Origin: Verrucomicrobiia bacterium
GTDB lineage: Bacteria; Verrucomicrobiota; Verrucomicrobiia; Opitutales; Cerasicoccaceae
Assembly (NCBI GenBank): GCA_030432235.1
Contig: JAUIHT010000011.1
Coordinates: 1 to 64,000 of the forward strand
Direction of reading: 5' to 3'
DNA length: 64,000 nt
The stretch's first letter is position 1; each line of letters opens with the position of its first letter. A program made the translations under genes and the position numbers. Of this stretch, positions 35,539 through 44,461 are shown one piece after another. Under the pieces are notes generated by a model. It saw only the letters and a program-made list of their open reading frames with translations. It was not told the origin of the DNA and did no database searches.

Positions 35539-37518
35539 TCAGCCAGCATCCTTGCTGCCCGAAGGACGGACAGAGGCTGCTTGGGGTGTTATTTCATCAC
35601 GATTATGTCCGCTGATGACCATGCCATCGTCGGCTTCATCGCGAGTGGCTTCACGTAGTGATTTCAACATATGCTTCAGGTCTCTAAATCCGCCGATGGT
35701 GAACCAGATAGTGATAACGATTGCCTGAATGATTCCGCCCCAGATGAAAAGGCGCCAGAAGCCGAGCCACCAACTATCGGTAGTGCCCCAAATCAGATGA
35801 TAGACAATGCCGGCAAGAAACAGGCCGAAATAGGAAAGTATCATTCCGAGAGTGGCAAAGAAGATGAGCGAATCCCCGAGGCTGAAATTCCTGGAGAAGC
35901 CGAGTGCCTCCAGCCCACGGAAGCGCTTGTGTGGCTCGCTTTCTGGCTCAATGCCGTACTTCCCTCGGTGTAGCATTTCATCGAGATTGAAATGCTTTTT
36001 TGAAGCCAAGGATACCACGATGTAGATCAGGCTGGAACTGACCATGGCCACGAAAAACATTTCCTGACCGTTCAGGAAGAAATCGGGCTTTACCTGCTGG
36101 ATATAGATGCCGCTGACCGCCAGGACCGAGCCGGTTATCATCGATGCCCAGGCAGCAGTGGTGGTGCCTTTTGACCAATACAGCCCGCCGATAATCGTTG
36201 CTCCGGCGCCACCCATGAAAATCGCACCTGTGATAGCGAAGAAGAGCAGGATATACTGAGTTTGCTGGAATAGCAGGCTGAAGAAAAATGCGAAAACGGC
36301 GACTCCGATAATCGAACAGCGCAAGAGTAAGAGATGCTGTTTGGCGGTGAAAGGCTTTCCGCGTATCGGCATGATTACGTCCTGGATGAATATGCTGCCC
36401 CAGGAGTGCAGGTACGTGTTGTCGGTGGATAGTGCGGCTGCAAAAATGATGGCGGCAAACAGTCCGAGCATGCCTGCCGGCAGGACCGATTTAAGAAACA
36501 GGGGAGTGGTCATCTGTTCCTCAATCTGCGGATTTTGAATGGCGGATAGCTGCTCACGGATGGTTGCAGCGACCGAGCTGTAGTCACTGGTATTTAGCAC
36601 AAGGAAGGCACAGGCAGGAACAAGCATCGGCAAAATGAATACAAGGGCGGTCCGCCATTGCCCGAGGATTTTAGCCATGCGTGCTTCGTGCGGGTTGCGT
36701 GCTGACGCATTGTACCCTTGGCTTCCCTGCCACGCCATGGTGGTATAGAACATCCCGAAGATGGAGATGAGGAAAAACCACATATTAAAGTCTTCTACTT
36801 TGGAAGTATCGAAGGGGTTGATACGTGAGGCGCCTTCGAGTGCGTTCAGCTGGAGGCTCGCACTGATTGCGCCCCAATCAAACTTCAGGATCAGGAAGAC
36901 CAGGATGGCCACAAAGCCCATGCTGAACAGAATTCCTTGAAAGAAGTCGGTCACAATGATGGCAATCTGTCCCCCGCACGTAGCGATAAATACAGCCAGG
37001 AACAGCATGGCGAACATGATAAGCGCAAAGACGGAGACATCCATGCCCAGTATCGGCAGTACGTCTGGAAGATCGAAAAAGTAGAGGAAAAATCGTCCGG
37101 TGATTGCCGGAAAAATCCCGTAGTTGATAATGCCGGCGAAAAAGCACAGCATGCCGGTAAAGATACGGAGCTTTCTGCTGTATCGAATTTCCAAAAACTG
37201 TGCCAAGGTCATGGCACGCGTTTGCCGAAACCGGTATATGACCCAGCCTGTCAGAGAAATAAAAAGACCGACAGGAAGCATCATCAGCGTCCAATACGCG
37301 GGAGGGAAACCGGCAGCGTAGTATAGTTCAAACTTGGCCACTAATGAAATGGCGCCCAGCCCTGCGGCACCTTCAGCTAGAGTTAGCATGTAGCGTCCTG
37401 CGCTTCGATTGGCCGCCAGGAAGTCTGCTACGCTTTTGGTCAGGCGCAGCGGTACTATAATGAGCGCCATTATAAAGAGAGCAAAGCCGAAGAAGATGAA
37501 CCAATCGATGGTATGCAC
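35539..37518 (-). CDS. SSS-family sodium:solute symporter
   Basis: A 659-residue membrane protein with about 13-14 helices, belonging to the solute:sodium symporter family (SSSF). The start MHTIDWFIFFGFALFIMALIIVPL is the first helix; SVADFLAANRS and the GAISLVAKFELYYAAGFPP region are typical of the first conserved block. Members carry sugars, amino acids, vitamins or pantothenate; this one probably imports the substrate of the cluster. It ends the minus-strand group creatininase, RidA, CBM9-like lipoprotein, symporter. Confidence 0.88.
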   Translation of the reverse strand: MHTIDWFIFFGFALFIMALIIVPLRLTKSVADFLAANRSAGRYMLTLAEGAAGLGAISLVAKFELYYAAGFPPAYWTLMMLPVGLFISLTGWVIYRFRQTRAMTLAQFLEIRYSRKLRIFTGMLCFFAGIINYGIFPAITGRFFLYFFDLPDVLPILGMDVSVFALIMFAMLFLAVFIATCGGQIAIIVTDFFQGILFSMGFVAILVFLILKFDWGAISASLQLNALEGASRINPFDTSKVEDFNMWFFLISIFGMFYTTMAWQGSQGYNASARNPHEARMAKILGQWRTALVFILPMLVPACAFLVLNTSDYSSVAATIREQLSAIQNPQIEEQMTTPLFLKSVLPAGMLGLFAAIIFAAALSTDNTYLHSWGSIFIQDVIMPIRGKPFTAKQHLLLLRCSIIGVAVFAFFFSLLFQQTQYILLFFAITGAIFMGGAGATIIGGLYWSKGTTTAAWASMITGSVLAVSGIYIQQVKPDFFLNGQEMFFVAMVSSSLIYIVVSLASKKHFNLDEMLHRGKYGIEPESEPHKRFRGLEALGFSRNFSLGDSLIFFATLGMILSYFGLFLAGIVYHLIWGTTDSWWLGFWRLFIWGGIIQAIVITIWFTIGGFRDLKHMLKSLREATRDEADDGMVISGHNRDEITPQAASVRPSGSKDAG

Positions 37519-37558
37519 GTTGGAAAGGTGTTGTTTATTGTAAGCTGGAAAGGGCTAT

Positions 37559-38320
37559 TTATGGGTTCCGGGCCGGTATAGTGAGTCTGAGCCAGTCGCT
37601 ATGCCGGTGGAAATCGGGATCGGTCTGGTAAGTCGTGGAATAGAGAGTGAAGGCGCCTTCGTTGTCGTAGTTGTAGCGGCAAACAGATGCGCGGAGGGCC
37701 GTTGCCTGTTTACGGTCGAGCTCTATGGTTGATAGCGGTACCTTGATTAGCAGATTCCATAGGTTGCCCTGCACCCATGAGTAATCCTCGACTAAGTCTT
37801 TCTGCCAAACCAGGCACTCCTTATGGTCGGATTTTTCGACTATAAGCCGTTTGCGAATGGCTTCTGTCCATCGCAATTGCAGACGCTGCCCTGATGGCGA
37901 AAAGTGAATTTCCAGATATTCATCGGTGTTGTGTACATCGAGGAAAAGCTCGATAGTGTCACCGTGGCGGTAGACGAGCTGATTGAAGGCCTGGGCGTCA
38001 TTGTGGAGGTAATTATCTTCAGCTTTCACGTAGACCCATAACGCCTCAGAGCTTATGCCAAACTGAACGGTTGCGGGCTCCGCTTTTCCGGCTTCGGATT
38101 CGTCGAGTGGGTGCAACGGCAGGATTGGGGCACCGTCAAATGCGTGCTCGATAGACGGCTTGTCGTCGGGGTTGAGAAGGGGAACTTCTATGACGGCTAC
38201 TGACGGCTGCGGCATGTCATGTGTGGGTTGAGTATGAGCGATTTTGCAGCTGCTTAAGCCTACGGCCGAGAGGACCAGCAGGGCGTTTAAACAGAGACAT
38301 TGCATAGGATACCGTCGCAT
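37559..38320 (-). CDS. Lipoprotein with CBM9-like domain
   Basis: About 253 residues. A signal with lipobox GLSSC shows that the true start is one of the ATGs at 38329, 38320 or 38305, not 38395. The rest resembles a family-9 carbohydrate-binding (DOMON-like) beta sandwich: ALWVYVKAEDNYL, GDTIELFLDVHNTDEYLEI, FSPSGQRLQLRW. Such domains occur on surface proteins of polysaccharide users. Located just upstream of the symporter gene; probable outer-surface ligand-binding lipoprotein. Confidence 0.65.
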   Translation of the reverse strand: MRRYPMQCLCLNALLVLSAVGLSSCKIAHTQPTHDMPQPSVAVIEVPLLNPDDKPSIEHAFDGAPILPLHPLDESEAGKAEPATVQFGISSEALWVYVKAEDNYLHNDAQAFNQLVYRHGDTIELFLDVHNTDEYLEIHFSPSGQRLQLRWTEAIRKRLIVEKSDHKECLVWQKDLVEDYSWVQGNLWNLLIKVPLSTIELDRKQATALRASVCRYNYDNEGAFTLYSTTYQTDPDFHRHSDWLRLTIPARNP

Positions 38321-38406
38321 AGGGGGCATTGTTGAGAGGCATGCATAGGCTCTTTGAACGTAGGGCGAGCAACGATACCTTTCCCGGCTGGCCATAGCGT
38401 AAAATG

Positions 38407-38423
38407 CGAATACTTAGTGATTG
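38407..38423 (-). promoter_or_regulatory. Weak operator-like site 3 before the lipoprotein gene
   Basis: GCGAATACTTAGTGATT on the plus strand; its complement contains TAAGTATTCGC, the core of the regulon motif. The left half diverges. Confidence 0.35.
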
Positions 38424-38426
38424 CCT

Positions 38427-38819
38427 TTAAGATTCTGACAGGTCGGCAATGGCATCAATTTCAACACGGATGCCTCGCAATAGAGGGGCCTGTACCGTGG
38501 TCCGGACTGGTGGCACTGCGGTGTCCTTAAAGAAGTCTGCATAGGTCCGGTGATAGCCCTCAAAATCATTGAGGTCCGCCAGATAACTGGTGCACTTGAC
38601 GATGCAGTCTCGTGTGCCGCCTGCCTGAATGACCAGATTTTCAATGTATTGCAGAGTGATTTTCGTCTCTTCCTCAATGGAGCCGGACAGGACACGCCCA
38701 TCTGTCAAATCAAGTGGCCCCTGGCCACTGATGTAAAGCATGTTGCCGCAACGGACTGCCGGGGTGATGCCCTGCATTTCGAATGTTTTGCCAGTATGGT
38801 AAACAGGTTTTTTTGCCAT
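38427..38819 (-). CDS. RidA-family (YjgF/UK114) deaminase
   Basis: A 130-residue RidA-family protein. The conserved arginine that binds the carboxylate of imine substrates is present in PVRTTVQAP, and the trimer-interface segment LYISGQGPLD and the end GIRVEIDAIA are typical. RidA hydrolyses reactive enamine/imine intermediates to keto acids and ammonia. In this cluster it would act on an intermediate released from a nitrogen-containing substrate. Sits directly downstream of the creatininase-family gene. Confidence 0.88.
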   Translation of the reverse strand: MAKKPVYHTGKTFEMQGITPAVRCGNMLYISGQGPLDLTDGRVLSGSIEEETKITLQYIENLVIQAGGTRDCIVKCTSYLADLNDFEGYHRTYADFFKDTAVPPVRTTVQAPLLRGIRVEIDAIADLSES

Positions 38820-38834
38820 GGTAAGTGAGTGATG

Positions 38835-39617
38835 TTATCTTAAGGGATCCATTGTTTCCCATTGGGAAAAATCTAATATGAAGCGCGCAATCTCTCGACT
38901 GACGCTTTCCAGCAGGGAGTGGCCTTTTTCAGCGGTTGCCAGCTCGGGCTTGCCCATGTGACCGGATGAGGTCCATCGATGAAAGCGATGAAAGCCTTCC
39001 ACTTTGTGGCACCACTGAGCGGAGGCCCAGGGGCGCTCCCGCTCAGTATGCTTAGGGTCCAGTTGCGAGAGGTGGACCAAATCCTCACGAAGCGCCAGCA
39101 TGAGCGAGGTTTCATATTCGCAGGCGTGTGTTAAATGCGGGGTGTCCATGCCATGTTCGGATGGACTCATGGCATCGGACGCCGTCTGCCACCAGCAGCC
39201 CAGTGATAGGGATGCGGCGTCAAAACGGTCATCGGTCACAACGAGCTCTGTCAGTGCCTGGGACACTGGAACCAGGTTGCCACCATGCCCGTTCAGGAAA
39301 TGTATTCGTTGAAAGCCAGAGTCCAGAACACACCCCGCCAGCGACTGAATTACCCGTGAATATAAAGTAGGGCGGAGGCTTATGCGGCCTGGAAAATCAC
39401 GATGGTGCTCCGACGCGCCCAGCCAGAGAGTAGGGAGGATTATTGCCTTGTTTCCCAAGATAGCTTCCAGCCGTTGGGCAATGGCGTCGACTTGTAGTGT
39501 ATCGACGAACACTGGCAGGTGTGTGCCATGCTGCTCGCAGGAACCAAGGGGTACGATTACCGGGAGGCCCTTGTCCAGTTGTTGAATTTCTTTCCAGCTG
39601 CGTTCTGCCCAAAGCAT
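38835..39617 (-). CDS. Creatininase-family amidohydrolase
   Basis: A 260-residue metal-dependent hydrolase of the creatininase/MftE/formamide-hydrolase family. Visible are PLGSCEQHGTHLPVFVDT (metal ligands Glu, His, Asp), NGHGGN and HACEYETS. These enzymes open cyclic amides or hydrolyse small amides; creatinine itself is only one of several substrates. First gene of the minus-strand operon, divergent from the enolase-superfamily gene with an operator site between them. Confidence 0.85.
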   Translation of the reverse strand: MLWAERSWKEIQQLDKGLPVIVPLGSCEQHGTHLPVFVDTLQVDAIAQRLEAILGNKAIILPTLWLGASEHHRDFPGRISLRPTLYSRVIQSLAGCVLDSGFQRIHFLNGHGGNLVPVSQALTELVVTDDRFDAASLSLGCWWQTASDAMSPSEHGMDTPHLTHACEYETSLMLALREDLVHLSQLDPKHTERERPWASAQWCHKVEGFHRFHRWTSSGHMGKPELATAEKGHSLLESVSREIARFILDFSQWETMDPLR

Positions 39618-39664
39618 CGGATGCCTGTTAGTATGAAAAAAAGAATTTACTTGCGCTTGATTGG

Positions 39665-39683
39665 TGTATAAGTATTCACGAAA
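39665..39683 (+). promoter_or_regulatory. Operator site 4 between creatininase and enolase-superfamily genes
   Basis: TGTATAAGTATTCACGAAA, the consensus form, in a 104-bp divergent promoter region; it could control both directions. TGTATA and TATTCA form an imperfect palindrome around AG. Confidence 0.7.
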
Positions 39684-39721
39684 TCTTTAATGGGTCAAGC
39701 CATTCTTGTGCGAAACGAGAA

Positions 39722-40918
39722 ATGGCGGAAAAGAGTTTCCAAATGTCACTAGAGTTAACAGCAATCGACAGTTGGGTGGTTCACGTGCCACTCCAGGCTG
39801 AGTGGGCCTCCAGTCCCGAGTTTGGTGCTCATGAAGCGGGGATGGAATCGTCCCGCCGTCTAATTGTTCGGATACGGGATGCGGATGGCTTTTCTGGATG
39901 GGGAGAAGGCGCGGTCGCTTTGTCGGAGGATGACCGCTGCAGTTCTTTCAAGCAGTTACTTCGTCCAGGGGCTTGCCGTGCGCCGCTGAGCATCCTGCCG
40001 TTATGGGAAACCGGCGGGAATTACTGGCTTAAGCCGGAAGACAATTCTCGCTACTCACCGCCGAAGCATAACATCAAGCATCGTTTGCGTCATCCGCTTC
40101 AGAAGGTTTGTGAATCCGCAATCTATGAGCTGTTGGCGAAGCGAGCCGGTGTCAGGCTTTGTGAGTTATGGGGAGGTCCGTGGCGTGATTCGGTGCTGGC
40201 CGATTACTGGATGGGGCGGGTCACTCCTGAGCATGCCGAGCGTTGTGCGCGGCGCGCCCTGGAGCTGGGCTTTCGCGGGGTGAAGCTCAAGACGACGCTG
40301 GAGGACCCCAATGTGGAGCGTCTTGAGGCGATCAGAAATGCCGCGGGAGAATCGTTCAAGGTAACCGTGGACCCTAACGGACGCTTTTACCGTTTGGATG
40401 ATGCGATGCGTACGCTTGAGGAGATGGATGCCATCGGCAATATGGCAATCCTTGAAGATCCTTTCCCTCGCTTTCATCTGGCAGAATTTGCTTCTTTAAG
40501 GTCGAAACTGCGTGCACGTGTTGCCGTCCACATTGATCCGCCAGAGAGCCTATGGTCAGTGATTGAAGCACGGGCGGCAGGTGGACTCAACCTAAGCCAT
40601 CCATTTCAAGGGCCCGGGGAATGGCGGCAAGATGCAGCAGTCGCTGATAGGGCGAATCTCCCCGTCTGGCATGGAAGTTCGTTGGACCTGGGGATTGGCA
40701 CTGCGCACCAACTGCACCTGGCTGCGAGTGCGCCCAATTGCACTTTGCCTGGAGATCAAGTAGGCCCGTGGCTGAGAGAGGATAGTTTGTTAAAGGAGCC
40801 TCTGACGGTTAAGGATGGCTGCATTGTTGTCCCGGATGGCCCAGGTCTCGGTATACAGGTAGATGAAGGCGCACTGGATAATAGATGTGTGACCTACTTG
40901 AATGTTTCAGGCATATGA
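39722..40918 (+). CDS. Enolase-superfamily dehydratase/racemase (MR/MLE group)
   Basis: A 398-residue protein with the N-terminal capping domain and C-terminal barrel of the mandelate racemase/muconate lactonizing group. Catalytic elements: GVKLKTT (K-x-K on strand 2), TVDPNG (metal Asp), LEDPFPR (metal Glu), VHIDPPES (third acidic region) and WHGSSLDLGIGTAHQLHL at the seventh/eighth strand. These enzymes abstract the alpha proton of a carboxylate, in acid-sugar dehydration or dipeptide and N-acyl amino acid racemisation. The neighbouring RidA, M20 and creatininase genes favour a nitrogen-containing acid. ATG at 39743 is an alternative start. Confidence 0.82.
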   Translation: MAEKSFQMSLELTAIDSWVVHVPLQAEWASSPEFGAHEAGMESSRRLIVRIRDADGFSGWGEGAVALSEDDRCSSFKQLLRPGACRAPLSILPLWETGGNYWLKPEDNSRYSPPKHNIKHRLRHPLQKVCESAIYELLAKRAGVRLCELWGGPWRDSVLADYWMGRVTPEHAERCARRALELGFRGVKLKTTLEDPNVERLEAIRNAAGESFKVTVDPNGRFYRLDDAMRTLEEMDAIGNMAILEDPFPRFHLAEFASLRSKLRARVAVHIDPPESLWSVIEARAAGGLNLSHPFQGPGEWRQDAAVADRANLPVWHGSSLDLGIGTAHQLHLAASAPNCTLPGDQVGPWLREDSLLKEPLTVKDGCIVVPDGPGLGIQVDEGALDNRCVTYLNVSGI

Positions 40919-41008
40919 GCCAGGAGCCATTAGCTTTTGTTTGGTACGAATCGATGAACTAAAAAGGATTTTTTACCCATTACCTGAATATTGTTCTTGG
41001 CATACTAA

Positions 41009-41027
41009 CGTGAATACTTATACATTA
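41009..41027 (-). promoter_or_regulatory. Operator site 5 immediately before the M20 gene
   Basis: Plus strand CGTGAATACTTATACATTA is the reverse complement of the consensus. It ends about 5 nt before the ATG at 41033, a position that would block initiation of transcription or implies a nearly leaderless mRNA. Confidence 0.65.
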
Positions 41028-41032
41028 ATGCT

Positions 41033-42238
41033 ATGATTTTTTGCCCTCAAAGTGCTGAGCAGGATACTGTCTTACGCGAAAAAATATATGCGTATCAGGC
41101 GGATGTCGTGGAAGTCCGGCATCACATACATGCGAATCCTGAGATGGCATATGAAGAATTTGAGACGGCTGCTCTTGTGAGCAAGCATCTGAATAAACTT
41201 GGCGGATTCGATGTTCGTGAAGGGGTCGGAGGCACCGGAGTTACCGCGGTTTTAAGGGCGGACCTACCAGGCCCGACTATTGGTTTGCGAGCGGATATGG
41301 ACTGCCTGCCGATTGAGGAAAAAGCGGGAAAAGCATACGCCTCGAAGCGTCCCGGCTTCATGCATGCTTGTGGTCACGATGGGCATACCGCCTGTCTTTT
41401 GGGGGCTGCACGGGTATTGTCAGAATGCAGTGATTGGTTACGTAGCCCGGTTAAGTTCATTTTTCAGCCGGCTGAGGAAGGGCGTGCTGGAGCCAAAAAA
41501 ATGATGGAGGAAGGAGCACTGGCCAATCCGTTAGTGGAACGAATTTTCGGTGTGCACGGATGGCCTACATTGCCGGTTGGCAGCACAGGCACTCGAGCCG
41601 GTATTATACACGCCACCAATGATGAAGTCAGAATTGTCGTGAGAGGGAAGAGCGCGCATGCCGCCTGGCCGCATCACTCTGTGGATGTTGTCGTAACCGC
41701 CAGCCTTATCATTCAGGCGCTGCAGTCTATCGCTTCCAGAAATGTAGATCCTTTGGATAGCGTGGTGCTGAGCTTGTGCCGACTGGAGGCCGGGACGAGT
41801 TATAATACACTTCCTGGCGAAGCCAAAATCACGGGTACCATCCGTGCCTTGTCCAAGGAATCCAGGGATTATCTTTGCGAACGCATCTGTGCGATTTCTG
41901 AAAACATAGCCCGCGGAATGGGAGGCGTGGCCGATGTCTCCTTCCATGACCCATATCCCGCACTGATTAATGATAAGGCCACCGCCACCTTTTTCCATGA
42001 AGCGATTGGGCCGCACCTGCCCATCATCGAAGTGCCTCCGGTAATGGGAGGCGAGGATTTCGCATTCTACGCCCAGGAAATACCAGCCTGCTTTTTTTAC
42101 GTTGGTTTGTGCCCCGCGGGGGAGAGGTCCTGTCCCGGTCTGCATCAGCCCGACTTTGATTTTAATGACGAGGCATTGCCCATCGGCGTGGAAACGTTCT
42201 GCAGACTCGCTTTGGGCTACGAGCCATCGTCCTCCTGA
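41033..42238 (+). CDS. M20-family amidohydrolase (hippuricase/N-acyl amino acid type)
   Basis: A 401-residue zinc-type amidohydrolase of the M20D group. Motifs: RHHIHANPEMAYEEFET, GLRADMDCLPIEE, HACGHDGHT (Cys and His metal ligands), FQPAEEG (Glu base/ligand) and the late VMGGEDFAFY. These enzymes remove acyl or aminoacyl groups from amino acids (hippurate, N-acetyl amino acids, IAA conjugates). It opens the plus-strand operon that continues through the LamG-like, two glycosidase-like and MlrC genes. Confidence 0.9.
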   Translation: MIFCPQSAEQDTVLREKIYAYQADVVEVRHHIHANPEMAYEEFETAALVSKHLNKLGGFDVREGVGGTGVTAVLRADLPGPTIGLRADMDCLPIEEKAGKAYASKRPGFMHACGHDGHTACLLGAARVLSECSDWLRSPVKFIFQPAEEGRAGAKKMMEEGALANPLVERIFGVHGWPTLPVGSTGTRAGIIHATNDEVRIVVRGKSAHAAWPHHSVDVVVTASLIIQALQSIASRNVDPLDSVVLSLCRLEAGTSYNTLPGEAKITGTIRALSKESRDYLCERICAISENIARGMGGVADVSFHDPYPALINDKATATFFHEAIGPHLPIIEVPPVMGGEDFAFYAQEIPACFFYVGLCPAGERSCPGLHQPDFDFNDEALPIGVETFCRLALGYEPSSS

Positions 42239-42270
42239 GTTCTCATTTAATCCAAGAAGCTACACATCCC

Positions 42271-43083
42271 ATGAAATACATTAACCAATCGATAGAGACC
42301 GTTATGCGCCGAGATATCGCCGATCTTTCCGTCCGACATGTCCTGAACAAAGGCCATTTATTGAGAGCCATTGGAGTGGGGATCGTAATCACGGCCCTTA
42401 CTGCGCCAGCCTTTGCGGATGACATCAAAGGCACCTCAGTTATCTATTATGATTTTGAGGAAGAGTCAGGACGCGGACCGGTCCCCAATCAGGTTGCGGG
42501 CGCATCGGAGCTTGAGGCAACACTCGCCCCCGAGGGTATTGAGTGGGTAGCTTCCGGTAAGGATGGCAAGGGGCTAAAAGTCAGTGAACCATCTGCCAAT
42601 GAGGACCTTTCCCGCTATGGCTTTTTTCAAGTACCGTACACTGTTTTGCATGACCGCCTAGAGGCATGCGACCTGTCGGTTAGCTTCTGGTATCAACCGC
42701 TGGACTCTGAACCGGGCGGAGAAAAGGGGTACCGCTATTTTATCGATAACCAATACAGTTCAAAGGCCGGCTTTGTTCTCTATATGACAGGAGGCAGCCA
42801 TGCCATGACTCTCGTAGTTGGCAACGGCCAGCGCATACTGGGCATATCCAGCGGGGCATTGTCATGGAGGGCAGGGAAGTGGTACCATATACAATTCTCC
42901 TATACGTGCGATAGTGGCACATTGAAGCTCTATCGGGACGGAGAAGAGTTGGCATTTCAGATCGACCCTGCTTTTGGGAAAATTGCCGTCTCCGGAAAAC
43001 ACCTTCGCGTTGGGAATCGCCTTGGGAGCACCTACTCTCCACTTCCGGGCATATACGATGATTTCACCGTGAAGGTCGATTGA
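42271..43083 (+). CDS. Secreted LamG/concanavalin-like protein
   Basis: A 270-residue exported protein. A long basic N-terminus precedes the hydrophobic signal (AIGVGIVITALTAPAFA); ATG at 42304 is an alternative start. The mature part is a single LamG-like jelly-roll: VIYYDFEEESGRGP, LSVSFWYQPLD, KWYHIQFSYTCDSGTLKLYRDGEEL and GIYDDFTVKVD. Such domains bind glycans or form part of secreted polysaccharide enzymes. Between the M20 and the glycosidase-like genes. Confidence 0.7.
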   Translation: MKYINQSIETVMRRDIADLSVRHVLNKGHLLRAIGVGIVITALTAPAFADDIKGTSVIYYDFEEESGRGPVPNQVAGASELEATLAPEGIEWVASGKDGKGLKVSEPSANEDLSRYGFFQVPYTVLHDRLEACDLSVSFWYQPLDSEPGGEKGYRYFIDNQYSSKAGFVLYMTGGSHAMTLVVGNGQRILGISSGALSWRAGKWYHIQFSYTCDSGTLKLYRDGEELAFQIDPAFGKIAVSGKHLRVGNRLGSTYSPLPGIYDDFTVKVD

Positions 43084-43130
43084 TCGAGATCACCTTAACC
43101 ACCGAGAATCCAATTTAACACTTAATTACC

Positions 43131-44447
43131 ATGAAAAAAATCCCCCTCCTTATAGCCCTTACTTTTCAGATGACTTCCATGTATGGGCAAGCGACTGACC
43201 GTAGCGCGGATGCGTTCTTCGCCGCGCCGAAAACGCCGCCGCCTGATCTGTCTTTTGACCGGGCTTATCCTCAAGGCCGTGAGTTCCCTTTTGCCTTTCT
43301 CTCCGTTGGTGGCGGGATGGAGACGGATTTTATGGGAATTTACCCCGACGAGGTCATCAATGAGTTGATTCAAGAATACAAGGAGGCCGGCTTTAATATG
43401 ATGGCTCCGCGTTATGAGCTGGATTATCGGAATATTGAAGACGCGGAGAAACACGATCTCATGCTCATCCACAGCGTCGGGATTAAGATGAACTTTAAAA
43501 GTGATACCCCTTTGAAAATGACGCCGGAAGAAGTCAAAGAGGTGATAGGCAAAGAAGTTCGAGAAGCGGCGGATTGTGAACTCATCCAGTGGTGGAACGT
43601 CGAGCCGGAGGAACTGCGTTTCTGGATGAAAAACGAAATGGAGTACCTGCAGGCTGTAACTGAGGCCATTCGCGAGAACGATCCTTTAAATCGCCCCATC
43701 TGGATGTATCAGGCAACCCATTTTACTGGCGAGGCTATGGCCAAGGCGGGCAAGTACCTCGATGTGATCGGCAAAGGAAATTATACGAACCTTATCAGGA
43801 AGAAAGATGAGCGTGTTTTTGGCCGTTGGACCATGGAGGAGGAGTTGAAGGCGGAGGAAATCCTGGGCCGCGATATGGTGACTATTTCTGTGTTGGAGAT
43901 GTTCATGGATCCCGATCAAGAGGATTGGGAGCTGATCAACGATTGGGTCGTACACGATGTCTTCATCAGTGTGGCTACGGGTGCAGAAGGTTTTGTTATT
44001 TACTCGTTGCGCAAGCGCCCAAACTTCGCGGCCCACAAAGACTACTACGACGCGTATAAGAAGATTGGGCCGATGTTCCTCGGTCCGGATGGGCTCGGGC
44101 AAGTTTATCTATATGGCGAAGAACGGGATGATATCTCCGTGAATGTCATCATGGGACCGAGTGAAGTGGAGATGAGCCCTTACGCAGGTGCGGGCTTGAG
44201 TAAGCCTACTACTTTCGAGTCCGTCACGGTGTCCAATCTGGCCTACGGGGATAAGCGTTATCTTACGCTGGTGAATTCGGCGAATGAGCCCGTGCAACTG
44301 GTCGTTAGCAATATACCTTACATGGCGGTACGCGCGGACAACTTGCTCGACGATGCCGATTCGTTCTGGATATCCGAGGGCGAGTTCATGGTAACACTGC
44401 CTCCCTTGGGAGTCGCTGTTTACGAAATGTGGCGTTCCGACTCCTAA
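43131..44447 (+). CDS. Secreted glycosidase-like TIM-barrel protein A
   Basis: A 438-residue exported protein (signal peptide MKKIPLLIALTFQMTSMYGQ). No named family is recognised, but the pattern suggests a (beta/alpha)8 barrel followed by a C-terminal beta domain. WWNVEPEELRFWM looks like a strand-4 end carrying an acid/base Glu, and VLEMFMDPD like a later strand carrying a nucleophile Glu. PEELR recurs in the proteins at 44462 and 47340. Predicted to act on an extracellular glycan; the catalytic assignment is inference. Confidence 0.6.
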   Translation: MKKIPLLIALTFQMTSMYGQATDRSADAFFAAPKTPPPDLSFDRAYPQGREFPFAFLSVGGGMETDFMGIYPDEVINELIQEYKEAGFNMMAPRYELDYRNIEDAEKHDLMLIHSVGIKMNFKSDTPLKMTPEEVKEVIGKEVREAADCELIQWWNVEPEELRFWMKNEMEYLQAVTEAIRENDPLNRPIWMYQATHFTGEAMAKAGKYLDVIGKGNYTNLIRKKDERVFGRWTMEEELKAEEILGRDMVTISVLEMFMDPDQEDWELINDWVVHDVFISVATGAEGFVIYSLRKRPNFAAHKDYYDAYKKIGPMFLGPDGLGQVYLYGEERDDISVNVIMGPSEVEMSPYAGAGLSKPTTFESVTVSNLAYGDKRYLTLVNSANEPVQLVVSNIPYMAVRADNLLDDADSFWISEGEFMVTLPPLGVAVYEMWRSDS

Positions 44448-44461
44448 CCACGAAAAGGATA

